Notes: generated by a model from the letters alone, not told the origin. Positions 32,528 to 42,396 are shown, numbered from the stretch's first letter. The stretch is 64,000 bases of DNA from Hydrogenophilales bacterium (GCA_023258975.1 JAHFRD010000005.1:1-64000), one strand, 5' to 3'. Numbers and translations: made by a program.

Positions 32528-32932
32528 CTACTCGTTGATCCTGCTTCGTCCCGACTTTACCGTCGCGCGCCGCGCCTTGTTTTCCAGCCGCTTGGCGATG
32601 GAGGTTCTGGTCGGCTTGGTCGGCCGGCGTTTCTTCGGTTGCGTGGCGACGCCGGCAATCATTTCCTGCAGTCGGCGCAGGGCCTCGGTGCGGTTTTTCT
32701 CAAGGCTGCGGAATTCCTGTGCCTTGATGATGATGACGCCGTCCTTGCTGATGCGCTGGTCACCGAGCGCCAGTAGCCGTTCGCGTATCGTTTCCGGCAG
32801 CGACGAGGCGGCGATGTCGAAGCGCAGGTGCGCGGCGTTGGCGACTTTGTTGACGTTTTGCCCGCCGGCGCCTTGCGCGCGGATCGCGGTGATTTCGACC
32901 TCTTCCGGCGGAATGGTAAAGCGAGGGCGCAT
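32528..32932 (-). CDS. arfB: Alternative ribosome-rescue factor ArfB (YaeJ-type)
   Basis: 134 residues from the ATG giving [13 protein letters not shown]. The catalytic [13 protein letters not shown] segment carries the GGQ motif, and the C-terminus is a basic tail ([20 protein letters not shown]) that in known ArfB enters the empty mRNA channel. It hydrolyses peptidyl-tRNA on stalled ribosomes without a stop codon. It is divergent from the following methyltransferase gene. Confidence 0.9.
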   Translation of the reverse strand: MRPRFTIPPEEVEITAIRAQGAGGQNVNKVANAAHLRFDIAASSLPETIRERLLALGDQRISKDGVIIIKAQEFRSLEKNRTEALRRLQEMIAGVATQPKKRRPTKPTRTSIAKRLENKARRATVKSGRSRINE

Positions 32933-33122
32933 GGGGATGGTTGGATGCCGGGTTAAGCGTGATTGTAGGGTGATGCCGGAAAGCCATCGTTGTCGGATCG
33001 ACAAGCGGGTTCGGCACTCCCCGACCCGCGCCGGGGGGCCCCCGGATTCTCCACGGGTTTGCCGGGACTTTCACGGTAACCTCGCTCTTTCCCTTCTCGC
33101 GGCGGCCTGTGGCCGCGCCATC

Positions 33123-34283
33123 GTGAACCACACAGCAATCCCCCTCCCGGTCATCCACTGGGCCGAGGCCGGCGTGGCCCGTTCCGCGCTTTGGCGTTCG
33201 GAAAGTGGAAACCCGCCACCCAAACGCGTGATCGTCGGCGACGACCAGATCAGCGCGGATGCCGCTTATCGCCTGGCTTGCGAGGGCACGGCGATACTCT
33301 GGCGCGGGGATTTCCAGAACGCGCGGCAGTTGCTGCAAGCCCTGACGCGGCGCGTCGAGCGCAAGCCGCGCAAGGCATCCGCCGCCCCCGTCGCCTCGCC
33401 GACTGAAGCCTTTCATCTGCATCGACAGGCGCAATCCCGGCGTGCGCGAACGTTGGCGATGCTGCTGTTGCCGCTGGAAGGCGACTACGGCATCCCGCTG
33501 CGGCGCGCGCCCGACGCGCGGCAGGCCTGCATGGAGGCCTATGGCCCGGTTGATGGGCCGATAAACGGCCCGTCCGTGGTCTCGCTGCGTGAGTTGCTCG
33601 GCCTGATCGGCGCGCACGAGTGGCGCAAGAAAGGAGTCGCGGTTCCCGCGCTGGGCGACCGTATCCACCCGCACTACGGCGTGTTCGCGCCGATTCGTGG
33701 CGAATACGTGGAACTGGTGGCCACGGCGCCGCTGCCCGCGCGGACGCTCGCCTTCGATATCGGCACTGGAACCGGTGTGCTGGCCGCGCTGCTCGCCCGC
33801 CGGGGCATCGCCCGCATCGTGGCGACCGATCAGGATCCGCGCGCGCTGGCCTGCGCGCGCGCGAACATCGCGCGGCTCGGGCTGGCCGATCAGGTCGAGG
33901 TGGTAGCGGCCGATCTTTTTCCCGAAGGGCGGGCGCCGCTCGTGGTCTGCAACCCACCTTGGCTGCCGGCGCGCCCAAGTTCTCCGATCGAACATGCGGT
34001 GTATGACCCCGACAGCCGCATGCTGCGCGGCTTCATCGCCGGGCTGGCCGCGCACATGACGCCGGGGGGTGAGGGCTGGCTGGTGCTCTCGGACCTCGCG
34101 GAACATCTGGGCCTGCGCTCACGAGCCGAACTGCTCGCCGCTTTCGACGCGGCGGGCTTGAAAGTCATTGAGCGTAGTGATGTCCGCCCAAGCCATCCCC
34201 GCGCCGCCGATGCAACCGACCCGCTGCACGCGGCGCGCGCGGCGGAGATGACCTCGTTGTGGCGTCTCGCGGCAGCGACGTGA
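33123..34283 (+). CDS. Class I SAM-dependent methyltransferase (HemK/RlmF-like)
   Basis: 386 residues from a GTG giving MNHTAIPLPVIHW; the frame extends upstream across the arfB promoter, so the start is uncertain. SAM motif LAFDIGTGTGVLAALLA and the catalytic motif CNPPWLPARP (NPPW) place it with HemK-like amino-methylases. The N-terminal ~190 residues are an extra domain with a basic linker. Possible substrates are ribosomal protein or rRNA; undetermined. Confidence 0.7.
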   Translation: MNHTAIPLPVIHWAEAGVARSALWRSESGNPPPKRVIVGDDQISADAAYRLACEGTAILWRGDFQNARQLLQALTRRVERKPRKASAAPVASPTEAFHLHRQAQSRRARTLAMLLLPLEGDYGIPLRRAPDARQACMEAYGPVDGPINGPSVVSLRELLGLIGAHEWRKKGVAVPALGDRIHPHYGVFAPIRGEYVELVATAPLPARTLAFDIGTGTGVLAALLARRGIARIVATDQDPRALACARANIARLGLADQVEVVAADLFPEGRAPLVVCNPPWLPARPSSPIEHAVYDPDSRMLRGFIAGLAAHMTPGGEGWLVLSDLAEHLGLRSRAELLAAFDAAGLKVIERSDVRPSHPRAADATDPLHAARAAEMTSLWRLAAAT

Positions 34284-34376
34284 GACCGCTCCTGCGGCAG
34301 CGGCAACCCCGCCGACGCCACAAAGGCGCGGAACCCGGATAATGCCCGGCATTGCCACCGCAACCTTCCCCCCCCC

Positions 34377-34814
34377 ATGCCAGCCTCCTACATGCTCGCC
34401 GCCCAGGATCCCATGCCGCAAGGCCTCGACCCTTATCAGGAACTGGTCTGGCAACTGAACCGCCTGCCCGGCGGCGCGGCGGCGGCGATACCGGATTTCT
34501 TCGGCGGCCTGCTGGCCGATCCCCCAGCCCATGACCGTTGGCGCTTCAGGGAGGGCGGCCAGCTCGAACTGCAAAACGACGGCTCGCTTGGGCATGGCGA
34601 TACTCACATCACCCACATCACCCACATCACCCACTTCCCACGGGAATTGCTGGCCGCCGCCGCCGCCGCCGCGCTCAACCCCATCCTCCTTGGCCTGCTT
34701 GCCCTCGCCACCGGTGAAATCGACGGCGACCGCCGCCTCAAAGCCGTGTTGCCGAAAGTCGACACAGCCGCCAAAGACCTCATGTTGATGACGGTTTGCC
34801 GCCTGTGCGGCTGA
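34377..34814 (+). CDS. Hypothetical 145-residue protein
   Basis: Starts MPASYMLAAQDPMPQG; a start at MLAAQD is equally possible. The middle carries THITHITHITHF, encoded by a 9-base tandem repeat, followed by a helical AAAAAAALNPILLGLLALA segment. The end VDTAAKDLMLMTVCRLC looks natural. No family recognised. It lies between a methyltransferase and a pseudouridine synthase gene. Confidence 0.45.
   Translation: MPASYMLAAQDPMPQGLDPYQELVWQLNRLPGGAAAAIPDFFGGLLADPPAHDRWRFREGGQLELQNDGSLGHGDTHITHITHITHFPRELLAAAAAAALNPILLGLLALATGEIDGDRRLKAVLPKVDTAAKDLMLMTVCRLCG
34600..34635 (+). repeat. 9-bp tandem repeat inside the 145-residue gene
   Basis: The unit CACATCACC is repeated about four times, giving the Thr-His-Ile residues. 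Length multiples of nine keep the frame, so slippage would change repeat number without breaking the gene. Confidence 0.6.
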
Positions 34815-34874
34815 AACGGGCGCGGCGGTAAACTCGCAGGCTTCCCGTTCAACCACGCCCAACCACGTCCGCTC

Positions 34875-35612
34875 ATGACCGATCCCATACGCCTTGCCAA
34901 ACGTGTCGCCGAATTGCGCGCCTGCTCGCGTCGCGAAGCCGAGCAGATCATTACCGGGGGCTGGGTGCGGGTGGACGGCATCGTGATCGAAGAGCCCCAG
35001 TTCCGCGTCGCCGATGAGCCAATCGAAATCGACCCGCACGCCGACCCCGGCCAGACCGAACCCGTCACCCTGCTGCTGAACAAACCTGTCGGCCCTCACA
35101 CGGCGCAACTGCTCGCCGCCGCCAACTTGTGGGCGGAAGACGCATCGGGCATCCGTCCGCTGAAAATGCATTTCAACCGGCTCACCGCCTGCGCGCCGCT
35201 GGAAGCCGAGGCCAGCGGTCTGGTCGTGTTTACCCAGGATGGGCGGGTGGCGCGCAAGCTGACCGAGGATGCCGCGACCCTGGAACACGAGATCGTCGTC
35301 GAGGTCGCGGGCGAGTTGGTGGCGAACGGGGCGGCGAATGGGGCGGCGAATGGGGCGGCGAACGGACTCGAACGGCTCAACCAGGGTCTCCGCTTCAATG
35401 GCCGCGTCCCGTCCGCCATCAAGGTCAGCTGGCAAAACGAAACCCGTCTGCGCGTGGCGCTGAAAGGCGCGCAACCCGGCCAGGTCGCGCACCTGTGCGA
35501 AGCCGTCGGCCTGCGGGTGGTGTCGATGAAGCGCATCCGCCTCGGCAGCGTGCCGTTGGGCAAGCTTCCGCCAGGGCAGTGGCGTTATTTGCGCGGGGGC
35601 GAACGGTTCTGA
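34875..35612 (+). CDS. RsuA/RluB/RluF-family pseudouridine synthase-like protein
   Basis: 245 residues. N-terminal S4 domain (RLAKRVAELRACSRREAEQI, then GGWVRVDGIV) and the synthase opening LLLNKPVG. The catalytic motif, normally G-R-L-D-x-x-(T/S)-x-G-L, reads APLEAEASGLVVFTQDG, so the catalytic Asp is replaced by Glu110. Residues ~149-161 are a tandem ANG repeat encoded by a 12-base DNA repeat (35325-35364). It may be inactive as a synthase and act as an RNA-binding protein, or the Glu may support altered activity. Confidence 0.75.
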   Translation: MTDPIRLAKRVAELRACSRREAEQIITGGWVRVDGIVIEEPQFRVADEPIEIDPHADPGQTEPVTLLLNKPVGPHTAQLLAAANLWAEDASGIRPLKMHFNRLTACAPLEAEASGLVVFTQDGRVARKLTEDAATLEHEIVVEVAGELVANGAANGAANGAANGLERLNQGLRFNGRVPSAIKVSWQNETRLRVALKGAQPGQVAHLCEAVGLRVVSMKRIRLGSVPLGKLPPGQWRYLRGGERF

Positions 35613-35824
35613 AAGCCGGCGCTTTCCTGGCCCGATTCGGGCTGAACCGCGCCCCTTCGGCAAGCTCGATGCGAGCAGGCTTCCCACATGGGCGCGCCGA
35701 TTCAACCAGAAAGAGTGGCTATCCCGCTGAATCCACAGATTGATTTCATGGCCACGCGCGTCTTGCCGAGGCGTTCGGCGCGCGGCCGCTGATAGACTGA
35801 CGCCCGTCGCCAATCGCGTTTCGG

Positions 35825-35850
35825 GCCAACCCCGCGCGGTTGGCTTTTTT
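35825..35850 (+). terminator. Rho-independent terminator just before ygiQ
   Basis: GCCAACC (35825-35831) pairs with GGTTGGC (35838-35844) and is followed by six T. It ends only 14 bases before the TTG start of ygiQ, so it either ends the upstream transcript or acts as an attenuator in the ygiQ leader. Confidence 0.75.
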
Positions 35851-35864
35851 CTTCACGGATACCC

Positions 35865-38045
35865 TTGGAAACCGCCAAATCCCTTTTCTCCTACCGCCCC
35901 TTCTGGGCCAGGCGCTTCGGCGTGGCGCCGTTTCTGCCGATGTCGCGCAAAGAGATGGAGGCGCTGGGCTGGGACAGTTGCGATGTCATTCTGGTGACCG
36001 GAGATGCGTATATCGACCATCCCAGTTTCGGCATGGCGCTGGTCGGCCGGCTGCTGGAGGCACAGGGCTTCCGCGTCGGCATCATCAGCCAGCCGGACTG
36101 GAAATCAGCCGATGCTTTCCGCGTTCTGGGCCAGCCGAATCTGTATTTCGGGGTGACGGCGGGGAACATGGATTCGATGGTGAACCGCTATACCTCGGAT
36201 CGGAAAATCCGCTCCGACGACGCCTACACCGCCGACGCCGCGCCCAACAAGCGCCCCGACCGCGCCGTGGTGGCCTACTCGCAGCGCTGCCGCGAGGCCT
36301 ACTCCGGGGTGAACGTGGTGATCGGCGGCATCGAGGCCTCGTTGCGCCGCATCGCGCATTACGACTACTGGTCGGACAAGGTGCGCCGGTCAGTGCTGGC
36401 CGATTCCAAGGCCGACATGCTCCTGTTCGGCAACGCCGAACGGGCGCTGGTGGCGTTGACGCATCGCCTGGCGGCGGGTGAGTCGATCGCCAACATCCGC
36501 GATCTGCGCGGCACGGCGTTCATGGTGCCGTTCGGCTGGAAGCCCGGCGAAGACTGGACGGAGATCGATTCGACGCAACTGGAGATTCTCGGCCGGGTCG
36601 ACCCGCATCCCGATCCGTATGCCTTCGCCAGCGCCCGTCAGCCGGATCTGGCGGCGACAAACCCGGCGCTCCAGCCCGTTCGTCTGGTCAGCAAGGAAGA
36701 ACGTCTGGCGCAACGCGCCGCCGCGCGCGCCCACACGGTCTTGCGCATCCCCGCCTATGAGCAGGTGGAGAAGAACCCGGTGCTCTACGCGCATGCCTCG
36801 CGCATGTTGCACCTGGAATCCAACCCGGGGAACGCCCGCGCCATCGTCCAGGCGCATGGCGAGCGTGATGTCTGCTTGAACCCGCCGCCGATTCCGCTTT
36901 CCACCGAAGAACTCGACCGCGTCTACGACATGCCATATGCGCGGGCACCGCACCCCACCTACGGGGACGCGAAGATTCCCGCCTGGGAGATGATCCGGTT
37001 TTCGATCAACATCATGCGCGGATGCTTCGGCGGCTGTACCTTCTGCTCCATCACCGAACACGAAGGCCGCATCATCCAGAGCCGTTCCGAGGCCTCCATC
37101 CTGGGCGAGATCGAAGCCATCCGCGACAAGACGCCGGGCTTCACCGGGGTGATTTCCGATCTCGGCGGCCCCACCGCCAACATGTACCGCCTGGCCTGCA
37201 AGGATCCGGTCATCGAATCCGCCTGCCGCCGTTTGAGCTGTGTGTTCCCGGATATCTGCGAGAACATGGGCACCGACCACGGCCCGCTGGTGCAGCTTTA
37301 CCGCAAGGCGCGGGCGCTGCCCGGCATCAAGAAGATCCTCATCAGTTCCGGGGTGCGTTACGACCTGGCGTTGCGTTCGCCGGAATACGTCAAGGAACTG
37401 GTCGCCCACCATGTCGGCGGTTATCTCAAGATCGCTCCGGAACATACCGAGGCAGGCCCGCTCAACCACATGATGAAGCCGGGCATCGGCGCCTACGACC
37501 GTTTCAAGCAGATGTTCGAGCGCTTTTCCAGGGAAGCCGGCAAGGAGCAATACCTGATTCCCTACTTCATCGCCGCCCACCCGGGCACCACCGATGAGGA
37601 CATGTTGAATCTGGCGCTCTGGCTGAAGCACAACAAGTTCCGCCTGGATCAGGTGCAGACCTTCCTGCCGACGCCGATGGCGCTGGCCACCACCATGTAT
37701 CACACCGAGCGCAACCCGCTGAAGAAAGTGCTGCGTGGAGGAGAGCCGGTGCCGGTAGTGCGCGCCGGGCGCACGCGCAAACTGCACAAGGCCTTTCTGC
37801 GTTACCACGATCCGGAAAACTGGCCGCTGCTGCGCGATGCCTTGCAGGCAATGGGCCGCGCCGACCTGATCGGCAACGGCAAGAAACACCTGATTCCTTC
37901 GTTCCAGCCCGCCGGCACCGGGCGCCGTTTTGAAAGCGCCGTCCCGGTGGGGGAACGCCGGCCACCTCGCCCGGCCACCCGGAACACGCCGGATCCGCGC
38001 CGCCCGGTGAAACCCTCGGGCCCGCGCGGCAAGCGGCCGCGTTAG
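35865..38045 (+). CDS. ygiQ: YgiQ family radical SAM protein
   Basis: 726 residues from TTG; the N-terminus ([20 protein letters not shown]) matches the usual YgiQ opening, so this start is near correct. B12-binding-like N-terminal region ([16 protein letters not shown]), then the radical SAM cluster motif [17 protein letters not shown] and a basic, disordered tail. Reaction unknown for the family. The terminator directly upstream suggests that it is transcribed separately from the pseudouridine synthase gene. Confidence 0.9.
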   Translation: METAKSLFSYRPFWARRFGVAPFLPMSRKEMEALGWDSCDVILVTGDAYIDHPSFGMALVGRLLEAQGFRVGIISQPDWKSADAFRVLGQPNLYFGVTAGNMDSMVNRYTSDRKIRSDDAYTADAAPNKRPDRAVVAYSQRCREAYSGVNVVIGGIEASLRRIAHYDYWSDKVRRSVLADSKADMLLFGNAERALVALTHRLAAGESIANIRDLRGTAFMVPFGWKPGEDWTEIDSTQLEILGRVDPHPDPYAFASARQPDLAATNPALQPVRLVSKEERLAQRAAARAHTVLRIPAYEQVEKNPVLYAHASRMLHLESNPGNARAIVQAHGERDVCLNPPPIPLSTEELDRVYDMPYARAPHPTYGDAKIPAWEMIRFSINIMRGCFGGCTFCSITEHEGRIIQSRSEASILGEIEAIRDKTPGFTGVISDLGGPTANMYRLACKDPVIESACRRLSCVFPDICENMGTDHGPLVQLYRKARALPGIKKILISSGVRYDLALRSPEYVKELVAHHVGGYLKIAPEHTEAGPLNHMMKPGIGAYDRFKQMFERFSREAGKEQYLIPYFIAAHPGTTDEDMLNLALWLKHNKFRLDQVQTFLPTPMALATTMYHTERNPLKKVLRGGEPVPVVRAGRTRKLHKAFLRYHDPENWPLLRDALQAMGRADLIGNGKKHLIPSFQPAGTGRRFESAVPVGERRPPRPATRNTPDPRRPVKPSGPRGKRPR

Positions 38046-38052
38046 CGACAGG

Positions 38053-38478
38053 TCAGAGTGGCCCGCATTCCTTGCGGTACTTGCGCTGGTCGCTCTTCAG
38101 GGTTTTTTTCCGGCTCTTGCCGGATTCCGTGCCGGCCTCCGCCTTTCCGATCTTGCCCAGCAGGCGGGTGCAATCGGTTTCCTGCCTGAGCGCGCTGGCG
38201 TGTGCTTTTTCCCGCGTCTTGGCCGTCTTTTCCTCGCGATGCCTGAGCGCCTCCGCAGCGGAGATGTCGTTCCTGGCTCGGGTACGCGCCTCGTTCACCT
38301 CGTAGGCGCCGGGTTCGGGTAGCGTCTCGGGCGGATCCAGGGCCAGACTGCCGGCGGGGCAGGGCTGCGACTGGTAGATCACCCGCTCGCCCTGGCGACA
38401 TTTATGGACTTCCGCGCGCGCGGTTGCGCTCACCAGGATCAACACGAACAGCGCGCTTCGATATGCAGGTACGTTCAC
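38053..38478 (-). CDS. DUF4124-like secreted protein
   Basis: 141 residues from GTG at 38478, preceded by GGGAGGT. A signal peptide ends near SATARA; the mature start EVHKCRQGERVIYQSQPC resembles DUF4124, a small Cys-containing periplasmic domain. The rest is a charged helix and a short tail with two more Cys. It converges on ygiQ with an 8-base gap. Function unknown. Confidence 0.7.
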   Translation of the reverse strand: MNVPAYRSALFVLILVSATARAEVHKCRQGERVIYQSQPCPAGSLALDPPETLPEPGAYEVNEARTRARNDISAAEALRHREEKTAKTREKAHASALRQETDCTRLLGKIGKAEAGTESGKSRKKTLKSDQRKYRKECGPL

Positions 38479-38520
38479 GGCCACCTCCCGATCTCTGAAA
38501 TTGCTTGCCGCCGCGCCGGC

Positions 38521-39471
38521 CTATTCCGCCACGCAGATTTCCCGTCGCGCCACGGCGAGGCAAGTGCGGATGAACAATGCCGCGATGACCACGCTGGCGA
38601 TGGCAAGGAAGATGCCGGAAAGGCGCAGGAACAGCGGGTCGCCAGTATGTTGGAACATGGTCAACGTGGCGATGGTGATGGCCGCCAGGGGGAAAGAATA
38701 GGCCCACCACGAGAGGAAGAATCCGAGCCGGGTGAACCAGCGCAACTGGGCGATCAGCAGAATCGTGAAAAACAGCGCGGCGTAATACAGGACGCGGGCG
38801 AAGGCATCGACCTCGCCGGTCAGCGCCACATAGGAAAGAAAGCCCACGGCCGGCGGCGCGATCAGGATGAACAGCGTGGGCATCAGCCGCTCCGGCAGGC
38901 TGCCGTGGAAGATCACCCGGTTGAAGAGGATCGTCAGCAGTACCGGCCAGAAGACGAGGCCGACGCTGAAGAAGAACCAGGAGATTTCCGCCGGCGCGTG
39001 TTGCGCGCCGGCGATGGGCACCAGGATGTTGCCCACCACGGGGATGAACCAGGCCGGGTTGAGGTGCGTGATTTCATATTTGCCGTGGTGCATCCAGCGT
39101 GTGACGACATGCAGGGTGAGCACCAGATGCAAAGCCGTTCCAGCCAGCCAGAGCAGCTTGGAATAAGGCGCGCTGAACGGCAGCCAGGCAATGGACAGGA
39201 GAATCAGCGCGATGCTCACCGTCGGCACGAAATTCAGCTTCACCGGGTGCTCGAACTCGGCCACCGCTGCCGCGCGGTACTTCACCAGCTTGATCGTGTA
39301 GAGCAGCGCCAGCAGGACGAACAGGCCCGAACTTGCCGGCAGCAGCCAGGAACTGATGGAGAAAGGCAGGGAGAGAATTTGCTCCGCGCGCAGCCAGGCA
39401 ATCGTGAGCCCTCCCAGGCCCATGATCATGGCGAACCAGGCGATGGGAAAATGTTGCAGGCGGGAGGTCAT
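38521..39471 (-). CDS. SLAC1/TehA-type anion channel or transporter
   Basis: 316 residues with about ten membrane spans. The start RLQHFPIAWFAMIMGLGGLTIAW and the NPAWFIPVVGNILVP stretch are typical of the TDT/SLAC1 family, in which the bacterial TehA structure shows an anion channel gated by a Phe. Substrates in relatives include tellurite, C4-dicarboxylates, chloride and sulfite; not determined here. It ends 40 bases from the DUF4124 gene. Confidence 0.85.
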   Translation of the reverse strand: MTSRLQHFPIAWFAMIMGLGGLTIAWLRAEQILSLPFSISSWLLPASSGLFVLLALLYTIKLVKYRAAAVAEFEHPVKLNFVPTVSIALILLSIAWLPFSAPYSKLLWLAGTALHLVLTLHVVTRWMHHGKYEITHLNPAWFIPVVGNILVPIAGAQHAPAEISWFFFSVGLVFWPVLLTILFNRVIFHGSLPERLMPTLFILIAPPAVGFLSYVALTGEVDAFARVLYYAALFFTILLIAQLRWFTRLGFFLSWWAYSFPLAAITIATLTMFQHTGDPLFLRLSGIFLAIASVVIAALFIRTCLAVARREICVAE

Positions 39472-39490
39472 GGCCGGGCCGTGTGGCGGT

Positions 39491-40066
39491 TTACATCGCC
39501 TTCTTCATCGAAAGTATTCCGCGAATCATGCCGGCGCTGTAGCCCACGGCCTTGTCGCCGGGATACTCGGTGGCGAGTTTGGCCTTGACCTCCGGGGAGA
39601 GCTTGTCCGGATCGCCGTGGCAATTCAGGCAGAGCGCTTGGGTCGGCAGCGCCTTGGCGTAGCGGAACAGCTTGCCTTCGGGCGTATCGACCACGACGGA
39701 CATATCCAGGGTTTCCGGCTTCTCGCCCGCCGCCAGGCGTTTCTCCAGGCTGGCCAGGGCATCGGCTTCCCAGGCGTCGGGCACGGCCTTGGGGTTACGG
39801 TTTTTCGGGCTGGCCCGTTTGATCGAGAAACCGGATTTTTGCGCGGCTTCTGCGGCGATTTTGGGCGCCTTTTCCTTGCAAACGCCGATCGCTTCGGCGG
39901 GGCCGCCGGCAGTCATCGCGGCTTTCAGTTCGCCACCCAGGGTTTGCAGCAGGCCGGCGGCGGTCTGCCGCGCGGAGTCGGTCAGGGCGGCCTGCTTATC
40001 GGCATTCGGCGTGGCGGCGCAACCGGCGAGCAGCAGCAAGGGCAAGGCAAGGGCGAGTCGTTTCAT
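39491..40066 (-). CDS. DUF3365 (Tll0287-like) heme-binding lipoprotein
   Basis: 191 residues from the ATG giving MKRLALALPLLLLAGC, a lipoprotein signal with lipobox LAGC. The heme c motif CLNCHG is near the C-terminus. The ADALASLEKRLAAGEKPETL region is typical of DUF3365. It is probably a periplasmic, lipid-anchored c-type cytochrome or redox sensor. It precedes the SLAC1 gene by about 20 bases, suggesting one transcript. Confidence 0.8.
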   Translation of the reverse strand: MKRLALALPLLLLAGCAATPNADKQAALTDSARQTAAGLLQTLGGELKAAMTAGGPAEAIGVCKEKAPKIAAEAAQKSGFSIKRASPKNRNPKAVPDAWEADALASLEKRLAAGEKPETLDMSVVVDTPEGKLFRYAKALPTQALCLNCHGDPDKLSPEVKAKLATEYPGDKAVGYSAGMIRGILSMKKAM

Positions 40067-40121
40067 GGTGTCTCCTTGGAAAGTGGGGATGGGGTGAGCG
40101 TGGCGCCAGTCACACCGCGCT

Positions 40122-40511
40122 TCAGGCGCGCAGTTTGGCAAGAACACCCGACAGGTGGGTTTGCGCCTCCGCCATCGCGGCGCTGATGTCCGGGTGCCCG
40201 GCGGAAGCGGCGATCACGCCGGGGTCTTGCAGCGCGATGCGAGTGACGCCCGGCGCGGTTTCGTACACGCAGCAGCCGCAGGGCAACAGGGCGCCGGCGT
40301 CGCGATCTGCTTCCAGTATTCGCTTGGCGATGCCGGGCGCGCACACACCAAGCAGGCGGTAAGGCGGGATTTCATGGTTCAGCTTGGCCTTCATGATGGC
40401 CTGCACATCGACTTCGGAAACCACCCCCATCCTGGCTTCGGTCAACGTGGTTTTGAATTTCTCGATGGCCTGGTCGATGGGCAGTGCGAGTTCAACGGTA
40501 TGGGCGTACAT
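40122..40511 (-). CDS. DUF302 domain protein
   Basis: 129 residues. It shows the DUF302 pattern: an N-terminal EKFKTTLTEARMGVVSEVDV, then the conserved (R)LLGVCAPGIAKRILEADRDA and LLPCGCCVYE. DUF302 proteins are small alpha/beta proteins often near sulfur or redox genes; function unknown. Here the neighbours are a truncated hemoglobin and an SQR-like flavoprotein, consistent with a redox or stress role by context only. Confidence 0.85.
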   Translation of the reverse strand: MYAHTVELALPIDQAIEKFKTTLTEARMGVVSEVDVQAIMKAKLNHEIPPYRLLGVCAPGIAKRILEADRDAGALLPCGCCVYETAPGVTRIALQDPGVIAASAGHPDISAAMAEAQTHLSGVLAKLRA

Positions 40512-40524
40512 GGCGTGTCCTTCA

Positions 40525-40926
40525 TCAATGTGGGTGGGGTGGTTGGGCTTGGTTGCGCATATGGTCGGCGACTTTCACAAAAGCCTGGTACAGCTCCGCG
40601 CGCAGTTTGGCATCTTCCACCACCTCTTCCAGCGCCAATTTCATGCAGTGCATCCACTGGTCGCGTTCCGATTCGCTGATGGGGAAGGGAAGATGGCGGC
40701 GGCGCAGCATGGGATGGCCGTGTTTCTCGACATACAGTTGCGGGCCGCCCAGCCAGCCGGACAGGAAGTCGAACAGTTTCCGCCGCGAGCCGGACAGGTC
40801 TTCCGCGTGCAGTCTGCGGATGCCATAGGTTTCCGGCAGTTCATCCATATGCTCATAGAAGCGATCCACCAGTTGCCGTACCCTGGCTTCGCCACCGATG
40901 CGTTCGTAATGGGATTGGAGGGTCAT
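40525..40926 (-). CDS. Group II truncated hemoglobin
   Basis: 133 residues. The globin features are RIGGEARVRQLVDRFYEHMD, FLSGWLGGPQLYVEKHGHPM (proximal His region), and the RRRHLPFPISESERDQW segment with a conserved Trp. Truncated group II globins bind O2 and related ligands and are linked to NO or sulfide tolerance. It lies 13 bases before the DUF302 gene. Confidence 0.9.
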   Translation of the reverse strand: MTLQSHYERIGGEARVRQLVDRFYEHMDELPETYGIRRLHAEDLSGSRRKLFDFLSGWLGGPQLYVEKHGHPMLRRRHLPFPISESERDQWMHCMKLALEEVVEDAKLRAELYQAFVKVADHMRNQAQPPHPH

Positions 40927-41016
40927 GGCTTGGGTTGGCGGTAAGCGGTGAATGTGAGCCGAGCGATGCTAACGCGATTTTCCCGCTCTTCATGCAAGGA
41001 GAGCGGGGGAGGCCGG

Positions 41017-42156
41017 TTACTCCCGGAACGCCTTCAAGTAGTGCCGCTCGAAAAAGCGTTTGGCCCAGTGGAACATGCGTAGCGACGGGAACAGGAGGGA
41101 ACGTTTGAGGTCGCGGTAGACCAGGATGCCGGAGGAAAGGGTGTCAACGATGCAGATCAGTTCCACCTTGAAGCGCGCTGTCGGCGCCTTGCCGTTCAGC
41201 GCCAGGAGCAGGTTCTCCGCCGCCGCCTTCGCTTGCAGGTCGGCCATGTGCGCCTGCTTCGGCATCCAGTCGGGGCCGGGGAAGCTGCCGGCATCGCCGG
41301 CCACGAATACCCGCTCGGCCCCTTTGACCCGGCAAAATTCGTCCGCCTGAAAAAAGCCGCCGGGCGACAACGGCAAGCCGGAATCCGGCGCCCAGGCCGG
41401 GCCAGTGAGGCCGGGCATGAACAGAATCAGGTCGGCGTTGATATGGCCGCCTTCGGTATCCACCCCTTTTTCCGTGAAGCCCAGCGGCTTGTGGCCGAGG
41501 TGAGTGTCGATGCGGCGCTTCGCCATTTCGGAAAGCAGGCCGGAGACCGCCTTTTCTCCCAGGCGTTTGCCCGGTTCGGCGGCGGCGTTGAAGAAGGTCA
41601 GTTCAATCCGGTCGCGCTTGCCCTGCCGGCGCAGGAGGGTATCCAGGCCGAACAGCAGTTCGAACATGGGGCCGCCACGCATGGCGGAAGGCTCATTGGG
41701 GTTGCCACCGAAACCGAGAGCGATGCGCCCGCCGCTCATGGCGTTCACACGATCGCGGATGGCCTCGGCCGAGGCCACGCCTTCGCACAACGTCAACGCA
41801 TGTTCGATGCCGGGTAGCTTCTTGATGAAGCGTCCGCCGGTGGCGACGATCAGCGCATCGTTTTCGATCGGCCCGCTGTCCGTCAGCACTGTGCGGCCGC
41901 CATCGCTCAAACCGGTGACGCGGCCGGCGACGAATTCGACGCCGTGGTCTTTCAGAAAACGGTTCAGCGGCAGGATCAGGTCGCTGCCCTGGCGCAATCC
42001 GGAAGGAATCCAGATCAGGCTGGGCAGGTAGACGAATTCCGCCTTCGGCGCGACCAGGGTGAGATGGGCCCGGGGCGCGCGTTTGCGCAATTCGCGCACG
42101 GCGGTGAGCGCGGCAAAGCCGGCGCCGAGGATAACGATGCGGGGTGAAGCGTTCAT
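41017..42156 (-). CDS. Sulfide:quinone oxidoreductase-like FAD flavoprotein
   Basis: 379 residues from the ATG giving MNASPRIVILGAGFAALTAV, which shows the FAD motif GAGFAALTA. Later features are the second dinucleotide-binding region (RIALGFGGN), FVAGDAGSFPGPDWMPKQAHMADLQAKAAAENLL-type FAD segment (begins near residue 290), and a C-terminal amphipathic segment (MFHWAKRFFERHYLKAF) typical of SQR membrane attachment. Three Cys that could take part in sulfide oxidation lie in LTLCEG, EFCRV and ELICIV. SQR activity itself is inferred. Confidence 0.75.
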   Translation of the reverse strand: MNASPRIVILGAGFAALTAVRELRKRAPRAHLTLVAPKAEFVYLPSLIWIPSGLRQGSDLILPLNRFLKDHGVEFVAGRVTGLSDGGRTVLTDSGPIENDALIVATGGRFIKKLPGIEHALTLCEGVASAEAIRDRVNAMSGGRIALGFGGNPNEPSAMRGGPMFELLFGLDTLLRRQGKRDRIELTFFNAAAEPGKRLGEKAVSGLLSEMAKRRIDTHLGHKPLGFTEKGVDTEGGHINADLILFMPGLTGPAWAPDSGLPLSPGGFFQADEFCRVKGAERVFVAGDAGSFPGPDWMPKQAHMADLQAKAAAENLLLALNGKAPTARFKVELICIVDTLSSGILVYRDLKRSLLFPSLRMFHWAKRFFERHYLKAFRE

Positions 42157-42396
42157 TGGGCTCCGGGGTGGACGATTCAATCGGCGGATTTTGCCAGGGA
42201 GCTGGCGAAGCTTTCATTCAGATTGAGCGACGCGAACTTCATTGCATCCGCCTCGGTTTTATGGCGTGGTACAGCCAGGGTTTAACAAAACGTAATCAAG
42301 TCGTTATGTGGTGCTTGTGAAGTATGACGTGAGAAATGGCGCCGTGCCTGGCCTGGGCTTCCAGGTTCAATGCTTGCCGGCGTGGCTTGATCCTAT
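42157..42396. other. Intergenic stretch upstream of the SQR-like gene
   Basis: Holds the probable promoter region of the leftward flavoprotein gene. No coding frame or clear promoter consensus was identified. Confidence 0.3.

Noticed and set aside
34119-35813. A 564-codon minus-strand frame across 34.1-35.8 kb
   Set aside because: Lies opposite the methyltransferase end, the 145-residue gene and the S4/pseudouridine synthase gene; only the last has recognisable domains.
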